This document shows, one piece after another, positions 32,391-42,858 of a stretch of 64,000 nt of DNA (its first letter is position 1; every line of letters starts with the position of its first letter). Origin of the DNA: Nansenia antarctica (taxonomy: Eukaryota; Chordata; Actinopteri; Argentiniformes; Microstomatidae); the NCBI GenBank assembly GCA_963989245.1, contig CAXDII010000112.1:989501-1053500 (forward strand), read 5' to 3'. The position numbers and the translations under genes were made by a program. The notes under the pieces were generated by a model. It did not search any database and was not told the DNA's origin. It worked only from the letters and a program-made list of their open reading frames with translations.

Positions 32391-32583
32391 ATGGCAGAGA
32401 TACAGCAGTTGGAAGTGTTTATCTCCGAGCGATTAACAGCGGCAGCTTTAGAGATATTCGGGGCGGTGGAAAGAACGATGTCAGAGTACCAAGGAGAAGT
32501 CTCCCGTTGCAAGGAGGAGAACCACCGTCTACGGACGTTGCTAAGCATCCGTTTTCAACCGGAGATAAAGCTCCATAGAACAG
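32391..32583 (+). CDS. Start exon of right zinc-finger gene (coiled-coil domain)
   Basis: Encodes MAEIQQLEVFISERLTAAAL, EIFGAVERTMSEYQGEVSR and CKEENHRLRTLLSIRF, ending in PEIKLHRT. This is the conserved N-terminal segment of many fish C2H2 zinc-finger proteins, a probable coiled coil (heptad-like L/I/V spacing) used for protein contacts. The ATG at 32391 is chosen over the in-frame one at 32349 because family members begin here and it has A at -3 and G at +4. The donor CAG|GTTCGT follows 32583, leaving phase 1, which joins in frame (G+AT, Asp) to the exon at 33499. No equivalent was found for the left copy. Confidence 0.85.
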
Positions 32584-32942
32584 GTTCGTTTTTATTACAG
32601 TACTACACTCAAGGCTGCAACTAGCTGCTACTCCGTTTTAATGTGAAGACCAAGTGATCTTGATGACTGAGGCATATGGGATGCTAGCCGGGCTGAGCAC
32701 CAAAATGCGTTTTGAACATGGAAACACCATGGATATGCTAGCTAGCTAGCTCTCAATGTCAAGCTATGGAGAGTGCTAAGTAGCTAGCGAACTACGTTTT
32801 ACTTTACAACTGGGAGGCGTTTCAATAGCTATTATTATATCATGTGTGGAACCTTGTATTATTATATAAAGTGAGCAACCTTGTAATGTAGCTGTAGCTA
32901 GACACGCTGACTTTAATGTAGCTGTAGCTAGATCGTAGATGG

Positions 32943-33066
32943 TAAGGCCCAATCCCAACACACCCCTTGCCCCTACAGTTTTGCCCTACCCCTCCATTTT
33001 GCACATTCACAAGTAGGGGTAGAGTGTCCCGATTCTTGTTGGGATAGAGGGGTAGGGTGAAGTGTT
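32943..33066. repeat. Short relative of the GGCCCAATCCCAA element family
   Basis: Begins AAGGCCCAATCCCAACACACC, with CCCTACCCCTCC and later GGGGTAGAGTGTCCCG and GAGGGGTAGGGTGAAG, in the same order as the ends of the elements at 36941-38366 and 43800-45690. Apparently an internally deleted or degraded copy in the first intron of the right zinc-finger gene. Confidence 0.55.
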
Positions 33067-33082
33067 AGGGCTACATGGCCCT

Positions 33083-33197
33083 CCAAACAGAGTTGTTTCA
33101 GAGGCACACTCCAAACAGAGTTGTTTCAGAGGCACACTCCAAACAGAGTTGTTTCAGAGGCACACTCCAAACAGAGTTGTTTCAGAGCCACACTCCA
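33083..33197. repeat. 28-bp tandem repeat, four copies
   Basis: Four near-identical copies of CCAAACAGAGTTGTTTCAGA plus GGCACACT; the last has GCC in place of GGC. It lies in intron 1 of the right zinc-finger gene. Confidence 0.92.
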
Positions 33198-33498
33198 AAT
33201 GTAGTGTTATGAGAAATCTCCCAGAATGCTGGGCGCATTCAAAAACATTTGATTGGTGTTAGCACGAGAGTTCACCATATTGCTTAGACCAGTCTATTTC
33301 CTTTTAAATCCATCCAGTGTAGAGTGCACCATTCAGAGAGAGGGGTAGATAATCAGGCCGCAGACCCGTCAATGTGGAAGACGCTTTAGCACAACAATTC
33401 ATAGTAGTGCCTAACCTCTGTTAGATTTTTGGTAATCCGTATGTTTGTGAAATTAACTCTCCACTATATGTGCCTCTTCCTTTGTTTACTCTACACAG

Positions 33499-33774
33499 AT
33501 CCACCTTACAGCCCAGCTACCATGTCTGAACACAAGTCTACAGAGTCCCTGGGTTCTGGCTGTGGTTCTCCAGCCCAGACAAGCACAGAGCGGGGTCCAG
33601 AGATGGTGGCAGTAAAGCTGGAGGACTGCAGTCAAACACTGGAACTCAATGTGGTAGTGAAAGAGGGGGAGGAGGAAGTGATGGTGACAGAAGAGGAAGG
33701 AGGAGAAGAAGTGGTGGAGAAAGACATGATGGTGAAAGAGGAGGAAAGAGTAGAGGATGTGGAGGAGATGGATG
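33499..33774 (+). CDS. Acidic exon of right zinc-finger gene, copy 1
   Basis: 276 bases (92 codons), phase 1 at both ends; acceptor TCTACACAG ends at 33498 and donor G|GTAAGT follows 33774. Encodes DPPYSPATMSEHKSTESL, a GSGCGSPAQTSTERGPEMV insert not found in the left copies, VAVKLEDCSQTLELNVV and a glutamate-rich tail with DMMVKEEE. It follows the start exon in frame and can join either the second acidic exon or the finger exon. The acidic character suggests a transactivation or protein-contact segment, but no named domain is recognised. Confidence 0.82.
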
Positions 33775-34029
33775 GTAAGTTAATGTTATGAAGTTGTCTA
33801 ATGTTAGGATGAGTGGAAAGTGATATTTAGATAGTTCTCTCCATTTCCCTCCTTTCCTTTACATTTCATATGGTCTGGTTTTTATTGAGAAATATTGGTG
33901 TGAATCACTGTTGATAAATGTGTGTGAACGAGTGCGCACATTTTGGTTCTGTTACCGGACCAACCAACCAAAAACCACAAACCTGAACAAACTATCATAT
34001 AGACCACCGCCAGGTCACGCCACTCAAGG

Positions 34030-34506
34030 GAGCTCAGATGGAGCTGGCCAGGCAGTGATAGTGTTAGGGTCAGAATGACCCAGACAGTGATGGGGTCAGG
34101 GTTAGATGGAGCTGGCCCAGGCAGTTATAGGGTTAGGATCAGACTGAACCAGGCAGTGATAGCGTTAGGGTCAGACTGACCCAGGCAGTAATAGGGTTAG
34201 GGTCAGATGGAGCTGACCCAGGCAGTGATAGGGTTAGGGTCAGATGGAGCTGACCCAGGCAGTGATAGGGTTAGGGTCAGATGGAGCTGACCCAGGCAGT
34301 AATAGGGTTAGGGTCAGATGGAGCTGGCCAGGCAGTGATAGTGTTAGGGTCAGAATGACCCAGGCAGTGATAGGGTTAGGGTCAGATGGAGCTGACCCAG
34401 GCAGTGATAGGGTTAGGGTCAGACTGACCCAGGCAGTGATAGGGTTAGGGTCAGACTGACCCAGGCAGTGATAGGGTTAGGGTCAGATGGAGCTGGCCCA
34501 GGCACT
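34030..34506. repeat. 37-bp minisatellite between the acidic exons
   Basis: About thirteen copies of a 32-37-bp unit built from GGGTTAGGGTCAGATGGAGC and TGACCCAGGCAGTGATA. The unit includes TTAGGG, but it is an interstitial minisatellite, not telomeric DNA. It is absent between the left acidic exons. Confidence 0.9.
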
Positions 34507-34731
34507 GATCGTAAGGTGTATGTACCCGTTTGGTAAGCTAACCCCATACTTTTATTTTTCATTCTTCTTAGAAAACCAGACCACCTTTTCTGTTCTTCTG
34601 TTCAGTCAATGTGGAAGACGCTTTACTACAGCATCTCATAGTAGTGCATATCTTCTGTTAGGTTTCTGGTCATTTGTATGTTTGTGAAATTAACTCTCCA
34701 CTATGTGCCTCTTCCTTTGTTTACTACACAG

Positions 34732-34995
34732 ATCCACCTCACAGCCCAGCTACCATGTCTGAACACAAGTCCACAGAGTCCCTGGGTTCTGGCTGTGGTT
34801 CTCCAGCCCAGACAAGCACACAGCGGGGTCCAGAGATGGTGGCAGTGAACCTGGAGGACTGCAGTCAACCACTGGAACAGAATGTGGTAGTGGAAGAGGA
34901 GGAGGGAGAAGTGATGGTGAAAGAAGAGGAGGAAGGAGGAAAAGTGGTGCAGAAAGATGTGATAGGAGAGGAAATAGAGGACACACATTTGGGTG
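34732..34995 (+). CDS. Acidic exon of right zinc-finger gene, copy 2
   Basis: 264 bases (88 codons), phase 1 at both ends; acceptor TTACTACACAG ends at 34731 and donor G|GTAAG follows 34995. Encodes DPPHSPATMSEHKSTESL, CGSPAQTSTQRGPEMV, NLEDCSQPLEQNVVVEEEE and EEIEDTHLG. Its preceding intron repeats the intron before 33499 (GTTTGTGAAATTAACTCTCC), so the exon and flank were duplicated together. A transposon (35031) begins only 35 bases after the donor, making the next intron about 15.4 kb long. Confidence 0.82.
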
Positions 34996-36940
34996 GTAAG
35001 TTCATGTGATGAATTTGCTAATGTTAAAATTAGGGTTGAGTACCGTTTGGTTTTATTCGATACCGGTGCCAAATCGATACTTTAAAAACGGTACCGGTAC
35101 CGAAACGGTACTTAAATCGGTACTTTTGATAAAAATAAATAAAAATGTTTCCTCCAGGATTTTTCACATCAGTTGCGGGGTGGTCACTGACGCGATTTTC
35201 CGAGTGCACGCCATTAATGCCGAGCAGCGATGTTTTATATAAGGTGATAAAATACAAACATATCCTGATGCTACAGCTGCAGCAGAACATGGGGAACTAC
35301 AGCAAGGCAAGGCATGTTTATTTGTATAGCACATTTCATACAACAGGGGCAATTCAAAGTGCTTTACATGCATTATTTAAAAATACAGCAAGAGGAGCAT
35401 AAGAAAATAAAAATTACAATGAATAAAAGCAAATATAAGAAGTAAATAGATAAAACATTTAAAAAGACAATAGTTAATGGAAAAAAGACATTGATAGAAG
35501 TGTTTGTGTTTAATCATAACTGGTGCAAAACATGAAGGTTTTTAGCTTAGATTTAAATATTTTAAGGGTTTGGGCCTGTTTGATTTCTTCAGGGAGTTTG
35601 TTCCAGGAGCATGCAGCAGCGTGACTGAAAGCTGCTGCACCGTGTTTTGTTTTTACTCTTGGAATTATTAGCTGATTTGTCTCAGCTGACCTTAGGGACC
35701 TTGTGGGAATATAGGGTGGGAGGAGATCTGATATGTATTTTGGTCCAAGACCATTTTGTGATTTGTATGTAATTAGGAGGATTTTGAATTCAATTCTCTG
35801 AGAGACTGGTAGCCAGTGCAGGGATCTCAGGATTGGTGTAATGTGTTCAAATTTCTTTGTTTTTGTTAGGACCCTAGCAGCGGCGTTTTGGATGAGCTGC
35901 AATTTACGAACAGCTCCTTTAGATAGGCCTGTTAGTAGACCATTACAATAATCAAGTCTACTCGAAACAAATGCATGGATGAGTTTTTCAAGGTCTTGCT
36001 TGGACATGAAACCTCTCATTCTTGTTATGTTTTTCAGGTGATAGTAGGCTGATTTAGTTATTGAGTTTATGTGGCTGTTGAAGTTTAGATCGGAGTCTAG
36101 AATTACACCAAGATTTCTGACCTGTTTTTTACTGTGAAGAGAGAGAGAATCAAGTTTTGCACTGACTTTCGACCTTTTGTCAGGTGCACCGAATACAATT
36201 ATCTCTGTTTTGTCCTTGTTTAGTTGGAGGACGTTTTGTGTCATCCAGGCGTTTATTTGCTCAATGCAATTACAGAGATTGTCAATGGGACTATAGTCGT
36301 TCGGTGAGAGGGCTATGTAGATTTGAGTGTCATCCGCATAGTTGTGGTAGGCAATTTTGTTCTTTTTTATAATGTGTCCCAATGGAAGCATGTAGAGATT
36401 AAATAGAAGGGGGCCAAGGATTGACCCTTGGAGAACCCCACATGTCATTTTAATTTGGTCAGATACAAAGTTGCCAATGGAGACATAGTAGCTTCTGTCC
36501 TGTAGGTAGGATCTAAACCAGTTTAGGGCAGTGCCCGAAAATCCTACCCAGGTTTTTAGTCTATCTATTAGAATGTCATGGTCTACAGTGTCAAAGGCAG
36601 CACTAAGATCTAGTAGTACCAAAACTGAGATTTTTCCGGAGTCTGTGTTCACGCGAATGTCATTAACACTAGGACCGCGGCGGATCGCGACCTTATTCAA
36701 TCGCGATGAGGTGTGATTCAGCACTATGATAGTTTAACATAGAGAAGAGTGTACTGACGCACAAAGATCGCTGGAGGGCGATGTCACACAAGGCCGTCTG
36801 CCAGGCTCCGACGCCTTTTCCCAGAATGCATTTCGCACCGGCAAGCAGAAGGCGATTTGAATCCTCCATTTTTTTTTCAAAAAAAAAAAAGCTGTAATTT
36901 TGCCTTTACAAGTGTTACCATGTCATTTTATGAAGTTTTA

Positions 36941-38366
36941 GGCCCAATCCCAATTCACCCCTAGCCCTTCGTTTTCACCCCTATGGCTCGATTTGCGCGT
37001 TCACGTTTAGGGCGAGGGCTGTCTCAATTCATATTTCATCGAGGGCTAGGGGTAAGGGGGAGGGCTAACTATTACTTCGTTTCGAGGGATTTCAGGACCA
37101 GACTAGCTTCGAAGGGCTAACGGTACGCTACCCCTTGATACCAGGATGCATTGCGAATCATCTACAGAAATCTTATGTCGCTCTATTCAATGCGGAAATG
37201 TCATTTTACTTTCTCTGTAATTACTTATTAATAAAGATTTGAAAAATTATGATAACCATCGTATTGTCTTAGTTTAATGTCATTACAATGCATTATAGAC
37301 CTTTTATTTATAACACGCTTAACCCAAAAATCGCTTTTATGTCGGTGCTGTGTCTAACGTTACAGTAACGCAACGCTGCATGACAGTCGAGCATTTCAGA
37401 GATGTACAGTCATAAATCAATGATTACCTGTGGCGTTTGACAGCGGATGATGGTACACATATGTAAAGTTATCTATCAAACGTTCGGCTGACTTGTACAT
37501 GATGCGCATTTTGACCTATTTCCACCCGCAATCTAATCCGAGCAGTTGTTATTATGTTAATGGGTTGTATCATTCATTTCAATGCATTATATACCTTTTC
37601 TTTATAACAAGCACAACAACAACAAAACGTTATCATGCTGATGTGCTGTGTGTCTAATGTTACAAGCTGATTTGTGCATGACAGCCGCGCATTGACATAT
37701 TTCCATGTCTAATGGCATATGACACGCGAAATGTAACTACAGTTAAGGATACGCGTAAAGGATGATGATCTATCACCGTTCGACTCTACTGAGAAATGTT
37801 TCCGCTTATTTGTCATCTCTCCTTCACGGGCAAATGTGGCCGCGTCCCCAAGAGATCCTCTTTCTACGTTTTTGACCACCACTATGATGGATTGATTTTT
37901 GGATTCTAGACGACGAATTGTTCTGAGAAAGGCGCTTGGTAACGTGATTTTTGGACAACGCTTTATGACTACTGATGGACTGGTTGTTTTGGTTGGAGTC
38001 ATTCATTGTCATTAAATTCATTGTCATTATTGCGATGTCCACAAAAAAGACATCGCTGACGGAAGAGACTAAAAAAGGAACGTCTAAACACTACAGTGTG
38101 TTGATAACAAACGAAAATAGATGCTTATAGCACACGCAACAGAAATAAACACAGCTGAAGGCATTGCGAGATGTGAGAATTCGCCGGCAACACAACGCGT
38201 CAACCGTACCGCGTGATGACGTAGGCGCCGTGAAGGGTTGTCCCAATTCATAGGGCTGAGATTTCAAGGGGTAGGGCTTGTGACGTATTCGAAGGCAAGG
38301 CCTTCGAATCGAGTGACACTCGAAAACGAGCCATAGGGGTAGAAAAGGGAATTGGGATTGGCCCTT
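36941..38366. mobile_element. GGCCCAATCCCAA inverted-repeat element, copy 1
   Basis: The left end GGCCCAATCCCAATTCACCC and right end GGGAATTGGGATTGGCCC are inverted. Subterminal GAGGGCTAGGGGTAAGGG and its counterpart TTCAAGGGGTAGGGC follow. Shares long stretches with 43800-45690 (TAATAAAGATTTGAAAAATT, AATGCATT.TAGACCTTT). No coding frame of a known kind. No flanking duplication could be read with confidence, so the superfamily is open. Confidence 0.7.
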
Positions 38367-38473
38367 AATATGTTTTCAGGTGAGAAAGTACCAATATATA
38401 TTCCCAAAATGTGTCCAGTTTATCAAAATAACCCGTATATCTCCTCTGACGATTTTCGTCGTCGAATTCGCTA

Positions 38474-38616
38474 GCATGCGTTCGTAAATTTGCCCTGGAA
38501 ATCTGGTCAGCACCCATGGAATGCCTCTTGTCCAATCAAATTACCTGGTCCCTTTATGACGTTGAACCCGGTGTGCGCTCCGGCGCTCTCATAGCGAATT
38601 TACGAACGCACCATGC
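38474..38616. mobile_element. 140-bp palindromic-ended element, copy 3
   Basis: The ends are GCATGCGTTCGTAAATTTGC and GCGAATTTACGAACGCACCATGC. The core (CATGGAATGCCTCTTGTCC, TTTATGACGTTGAACCCG) matches copies 1, 2 and 4. CTA precedes it, as for copy 1, but the right duplication is not clear. Confidence 0.78.
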
Positions 38617-38636
38617 GGTTTCACTTTCATTCATAA

Positions 38637-39685
38637 CATTATGATACTAGACTAGCACATATGATACTAGACTAGCATATATGATACTAGACTATGATAC
38701 TAGACTATGATACTAGACTAGCACATATGATACTAGACTAGCATATATGATACTAGACTAGCACATATGATACTAGACTATGATACTAGACTAGCATATA
38801 TGATACTAGACTAGCATGATACTAGACTAGCATTATGATACTAGACTAGCACATATGATACTAGACTAGCACATATGATACTAGACTATGATACTAGACT
38901 AGCACATATGATACTAGACTAGCATATATGATACTAGACTAGCATATATGATACTAGACTAGCATATATGATACTAGACTAGCATTATGATACTAGACTA
39001 GCATATATGATACTAGACTAGCATATATGATACTAGACTAGCATATATGATACTAGACTAGCATATATGATACTAGACTAGCATATATGATACTAGACTA
39101 GCACATATGATACTAGACTAGCATATATGATACTAGACTAGCATATATGATACTAGACTATGATACTAGACTATGATACTAGACTAGCACATATGATACT
39201 AGACTAGCATATATGATACTAGACTAGCACATATGATACTAGACTATGATACTAGACTAGCATATATGATACTAGACTAGCATGATACTAGACTAGCATT
39301 ATGATACTAGACTAGCACATATGATACTAGACTAGCACATATGATACTAGACTATGATACTAGACTAGCACATATGATACTAGACTAGCATATATGATAC
39401 TAGACTAGCATATATGATACTAGACTAGCATATATGATACTAGACTAGCATTATGATACTAGACTAGCATATATGATACTAGACTAGCATATATGATACT
39501 AGACTAGCATATATGATACTAGACTAGCATATATGATACTAGACTAGCATATATGATACTAGACTAGCACATATGATACTAGACTAGCATATATGATACT
39601 AGACTAGCATATATGATACTAGACTATGATACTAGACTATGATACTAGACTAGCACATATGATACTAGACTATGATACTAGACTA
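38637..39685. repeat. TATGATACTAGACTAGCA minisatellite with 466-bp higher-order unit
   Basis: The basic unit is 20 bases (TATGATACTAGACTAGCATA), with 13-base (ATGATACTAGACT) and 17-19-base variants. The order of variants is repeated as a block: the segment from about 38681 recurs 466 bases further on (for example CTAGCATGATACTAG at 38811 and 39277) with no difference noticed by eye over the block. Spacers are not unique, so it is not a CRISPR array. Confidence 0.93.
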
Positions 39686-39880
39686 TGATATTAGAGATCC
39701 AGAGCGCTGTTATAGAGGATGACAATATATTTGGCAATATTGAATCTGTTTCAATCTCTACAATTGACAGAGTGCTTAGGAGAAATGAAATGCGCATGAA
39801 ACAACTGTATAATGTGCCATTTGAACGGAACAGTGACAGAGTGAAGGAGATCCGTCACCAGTATGTACCTCGTAAATAAA
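39686..39880 (+). pseudogene. Transposase N-terminal fragment (IS630/Tc1-like superfamily)
   Basis: A 64-residue frame ending SISTIDRVLRRNEMRMKQLY and NVPFERNSDRVKEIRHQYV. This resembles the linker between the helix-turn-helix and the DDE domain of a group of fish Tc1/IS630-like transposases. It starts in the minisatellite's last unit, so the N-terminus is not genuine, and ends with a stop before any catalytic residue. Family assignment is from recognition only. Confidence 0.5.
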
Positions 39881-40049
39881 CCAGAATAACTCGTTTCTAA
39901 AGTCAGTTCCATTCACTTGATATAATGGTTGAAGCATGGGGGATGGTAATCTTATTCTTCTTGATTGTCGCAGATCAGCCAAACAAAGGATTTCCATCCC
40001 CCACACCTCCCAAGGGGAGCCAAGCGGGTTTCAAACACGGCTCTCAAGC

Positions 40050-40970
40050 TTATAGCAGTTTTAGGGGCTGACAGGCTGACATTACAGGCACGGCTAAATT
40101 CAAAGGATCTAAAACAATTGTGGCTTGTTTTTCAATGAAGCCAACAAGGTCTTTGAATTTAGCCCTGCCATGACTAATCTCAAGTATATTGCAGGCAATA
40201 GACCTCCATTTATCCCTATACTTGTAGGGCAACTTAGAAACAATAAGCCTGAGGTTTGATGGGCTATCAAGCTCTTCCAGATAGTGCAAGTCTTGCATGG
40301 CATTGTTGCATCCTCTCAAATACAGTGCATAGGCCTGTAGTGACTTTCCATCTTCAGCCTTTATGCTTGGCCAGTTCAAGGCTTTTTCCATGTAGGCACT
40401 GGTTATCTTGATTTCATTTCCAAAGTTCTTTTCAAGTAGCTTCTTAGCTTCAGCATAGCCTCTGTCTGGTTGCATATGCATGCAGCTACGCACCAAGTCT
40501 CGTGACTGTCCAGTGGTGTACTGTTCCAGGAAATAAAGCCTGTCTGGATTGCTACTTGTCTTGTCCTCAATACAATGTTCAAAAGCACGCATAAAGGGTA
40601 GGAAATTCATTGGGTCTCCATCAAATGTATTCATTTCCCTCACAGGAAGTAAAGCAAGTTTCTGCTGAGTAAGAAGGATATCAGCGATGTCATGTTTTTG
40701 CTCTACATTGGACATGGTGTCTTGATTGATAAGATTATCCATTGTTGACTGATTATTCATTGTTGACATTTGATCATGTTCTCTTTTACTGTGCAATGTG
40801 TTAGTAGGCTTTGGATGCTGCCTTTGAATAACAACCTTTTGAAGTGGGGTTTTAGGCACTGTTCCTATATTAGCATATTCAACCGGTGATTGTTCAAGAT
40901 TCATAGACACAGATTGTCCCTTTTGCATATCATCATAATAGGCATTCGTGTCATCATGTTCTTTACACAT
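40050..40970 (-). pseudogene. BEL/Pao-type retrotransposon gag (DUF1759) fragment
   Basis: A 306-residue frame. After a low-complexity Asn/Ser/Thr-rich leader comes LLPVREMNTFDGDPMNFLPF, FEHCIEDKTSSNPDRLYFL, YTTGQSRDLVRSC, YAEAKKLLEKNFGNE and KLPYKYRDKWRS, the core of the DUF1759 gag domain of BEL/Pao elements. Typically the gag continues into zinc knuckles, protease and RT; none are found here, and no LTR is seen on either side. A cloned host-domesticated gag is possible in principle, but its place inside layered transposons argues for a fragment. Confidence 0.78.
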
Positions 40971-42409
40971 TACATAACCAAGATTTATTTTGCAATCACA
41001 ACAATGTCAACACAATCACAACAGAATCGTATTTAATCCAATCAGGTTGTATATATAATCTATATATATAATCTATATATTGGTTTCAATATACCTCCAT
41101 AGCAGTCTACAGTCTAATTTAGCTATATCTATAATTACATTATGAGAACATCAGTATTTTTACGCCTTTGGTTGTATTGTCTGAACGAACATTGATTGGG
41201 AGACATACTGTACAGTTTATCATTTTCATAACTGTCTGCACATATACATATCTTATTTTGATTGTTATTGTAGCCTATATATAAACACAAATATCAGTCT
41301 TATGCACTGTGTCTCATTCAGCACTGAAGCCTGAATTTGAGCACAGTGTGTGCCCCCTTGCTACCTCTGCTGATATAAAAGAGAATTGCAGGCTTGGAGA
41401 AAAAGATGGCAGCCACAAATACACAGACACACACAGAAATACTGCTAAAACGCTTTATACTAACTCGATTTTGAAAATGTAAAAATGCTGGGTGGTAGAA
41501 CGCACATATCTAGGAAAAGTCATGAAAGGAGGGTCCTGAAATGTGATCGAGTGCAAAGGTAGATTTTTTTTGGTACTCACTGGTGCTGTTTAACACCTCA
41601 CGGCTGTTCTAGTGTTAAGGACCTTAATAAGGGCCGTTTCAGTGCTATGTAGGGGGCGAAAGCCTGATTGAAAGCCATCAAAGAGATAATTTAGGGTCAA
41701 ATAATTGCCAAGTTGTTCGTGGGCAACCATTTCAATAATTTTTCCTGTACAGGGAAGGTTTGATATGGGTCTGTAGTTGTTTAGTACAAATGGGTCTAGG
41801 CCGTTCTTTTTTAGTAGAGGCTTAATAACTGCAGTTTTCAGGGCTTCAGGGAAGATTCCTGATGAAAGGGAGGTGTTAATTATTTGTATTAGTTTGCCTG
41901 CCATGCAGCTAAATATGTTTTTTAAAAAGCTTGTTGGCAGGACATCAAGGGCACAGGTGGATGGTTTAAGACGTGACATGATTTTATCTAGGGTCTTGTA
42001 ATCAATGGTGTTAAATTGTGACATGGTTGTTATGTCCGCCCTATTTGGGGTTGTTAATGGGGACATGTTTTTCATGCCTGACACAGAAGACCTAATGCCT
42101 TGTCTAATGGTTTCTATTTTATTGTTAAAAAAGGATGCAAGCTCATTGCATTTACTAGTTGAGTGAAATTCCTGAGCAATGGGTGTTGGGGGATTTGTTA
42201 GTCTGTCAACAGTTCTGAAAAGGATGCGGGCATTATTGATGTTATTGTTTATGATCTTAGAGAAAAATGATTGCCTGGCACTTCTTATTTCTAAGTTATA
42301 GTTCTGAAGATTCTCTTTATAGATATCATAGTGGACTTGAAGGTTTGTTTTTCTCCATCTGCGCTCTGCTTTACAACATTCTCTTTTTTGGGTCTTTACG
42401 GATGGGGTG

Positions 42410-42700
42410 TACAGCACTGAACATAGGTTACCGTATAATATACATGTGACTGACAGATACGCCCAAGACACACACACACACACACACACAGTGAAAGATA
42501 ATCTGCTCATTGAATATGAAGTATACAAGAGTACACACAGAACCGGGAACGCGCATACAGCACTGAACAACATCCGTAGAATATAAACTTGTGACTGACA
42601 GTCACATACATACACACACACACACACACTGAAAGATTATCAGCTCATCAATATGAAGTAGGCCTACATGAGAGTACACGCACAAAACGGGCTAACGTTA
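42410..42700. repeat. Diverged tandem duplication of about 150 bp with CA tracts
   Basis: GTACAGCACTGAACATAGG...TGTGACTGACAG...CA run...GTGAAAGATAATCTGCTCAT (from 42412) is followed by ATACAGCACTGAACAACAT...TGTGACTGACAG...CA run...CTGAAAGATTATCAGCTCAT (from about 42556). Both repeats end with ATGAAGTA. It lies between the LINE's truncated 5' end and the right end of the composite hAT. Confidence 0.75.
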
Positions 42701-42858
42701 CTCATTAACTGTTTACACAAGTAAAATCACAGTGTGACAGTCAGATGGAGCATTCGGTAAACAATCAACAGCAAGGTAATGCATCAGCTGAGTTAAAGAA
42801 AACCAACTTTTACCTTTGATGACAGCGACATGATGATGTTCGTGATGATTTTAGATTA

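Larger units (their letters stand above)
36667..41614. mobile_element. piggyBac-like element (TTAA-flanked, 4.95 kb)
   Basis: The left end is CACTAGGACCGCGG and the right end, in complement, CACTAGAACAGCCG; TTAA duplications lie at 36663-36666 and 41615-41618. Removing the element and one TTAA restores the reading frame of the LINE around it, which fixes the boundaries exactly. No piggyBac transposase was recognised. It has been filled by other DNA: a GGCCCAATCCCAA element (36941-38366), the 140-bp element (38474-38616), a minisatellite (38637-39685), a transposase scrap (39686-39880) and a BEL/Pao gag fragment (40050-40970). Confidence 0.9.
35308..42420 (-). pseudogene. L2-type LINE split by a piggyBac-like insertion
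   Basis: The parts are 35308-36666 and 41619-42420. The right part encodes ECCKAERRWRKTNLQVHY, FRTVDRLTNPPTP, TAVIKPLLKKNGLDP, NYRPISNLPCTGKI and FQSGFRPLHSTETALIKVL. The left part continues in the same frame with ISVLVLLDLSAAFDTVDH (motif A), QGSILGPLLFNLY (motif B), NYADDTQIYIALS (motif C), AKLDSLSLH, KNLGVILDSDLN, SSRLDYCNGLLTGL and SLHWLPVSQRIEFK. Joining across the TTAA site restores the frame without loss. The 3' UTR runs to about 35308. The endonuclease is missing, and no stop is seen in the RT outside the insertion, so it was probably dead at birth by 5' truncation rather than by decay. Confidence 0.9.

Noticed and set aside
34030..34506. Telomeric or subtelomeric DNA
   Set aside because: TTAGGG occurs once per 37-bp unit, not as uninterrupted hexamers, and genes flank it on both sides.
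36184..36372. Plus-strand frames across the L2 RT region
   Set aside because: Antisense shadows of the reverse transcriptase on the minus strand.
38637..39685. Regularly spaced repeats resembling a CRISPR array
   Set aside because: The spacers are not unique, units vary from 13 to 20 bases and the setting is eukaryotic; it is a minisatellite.
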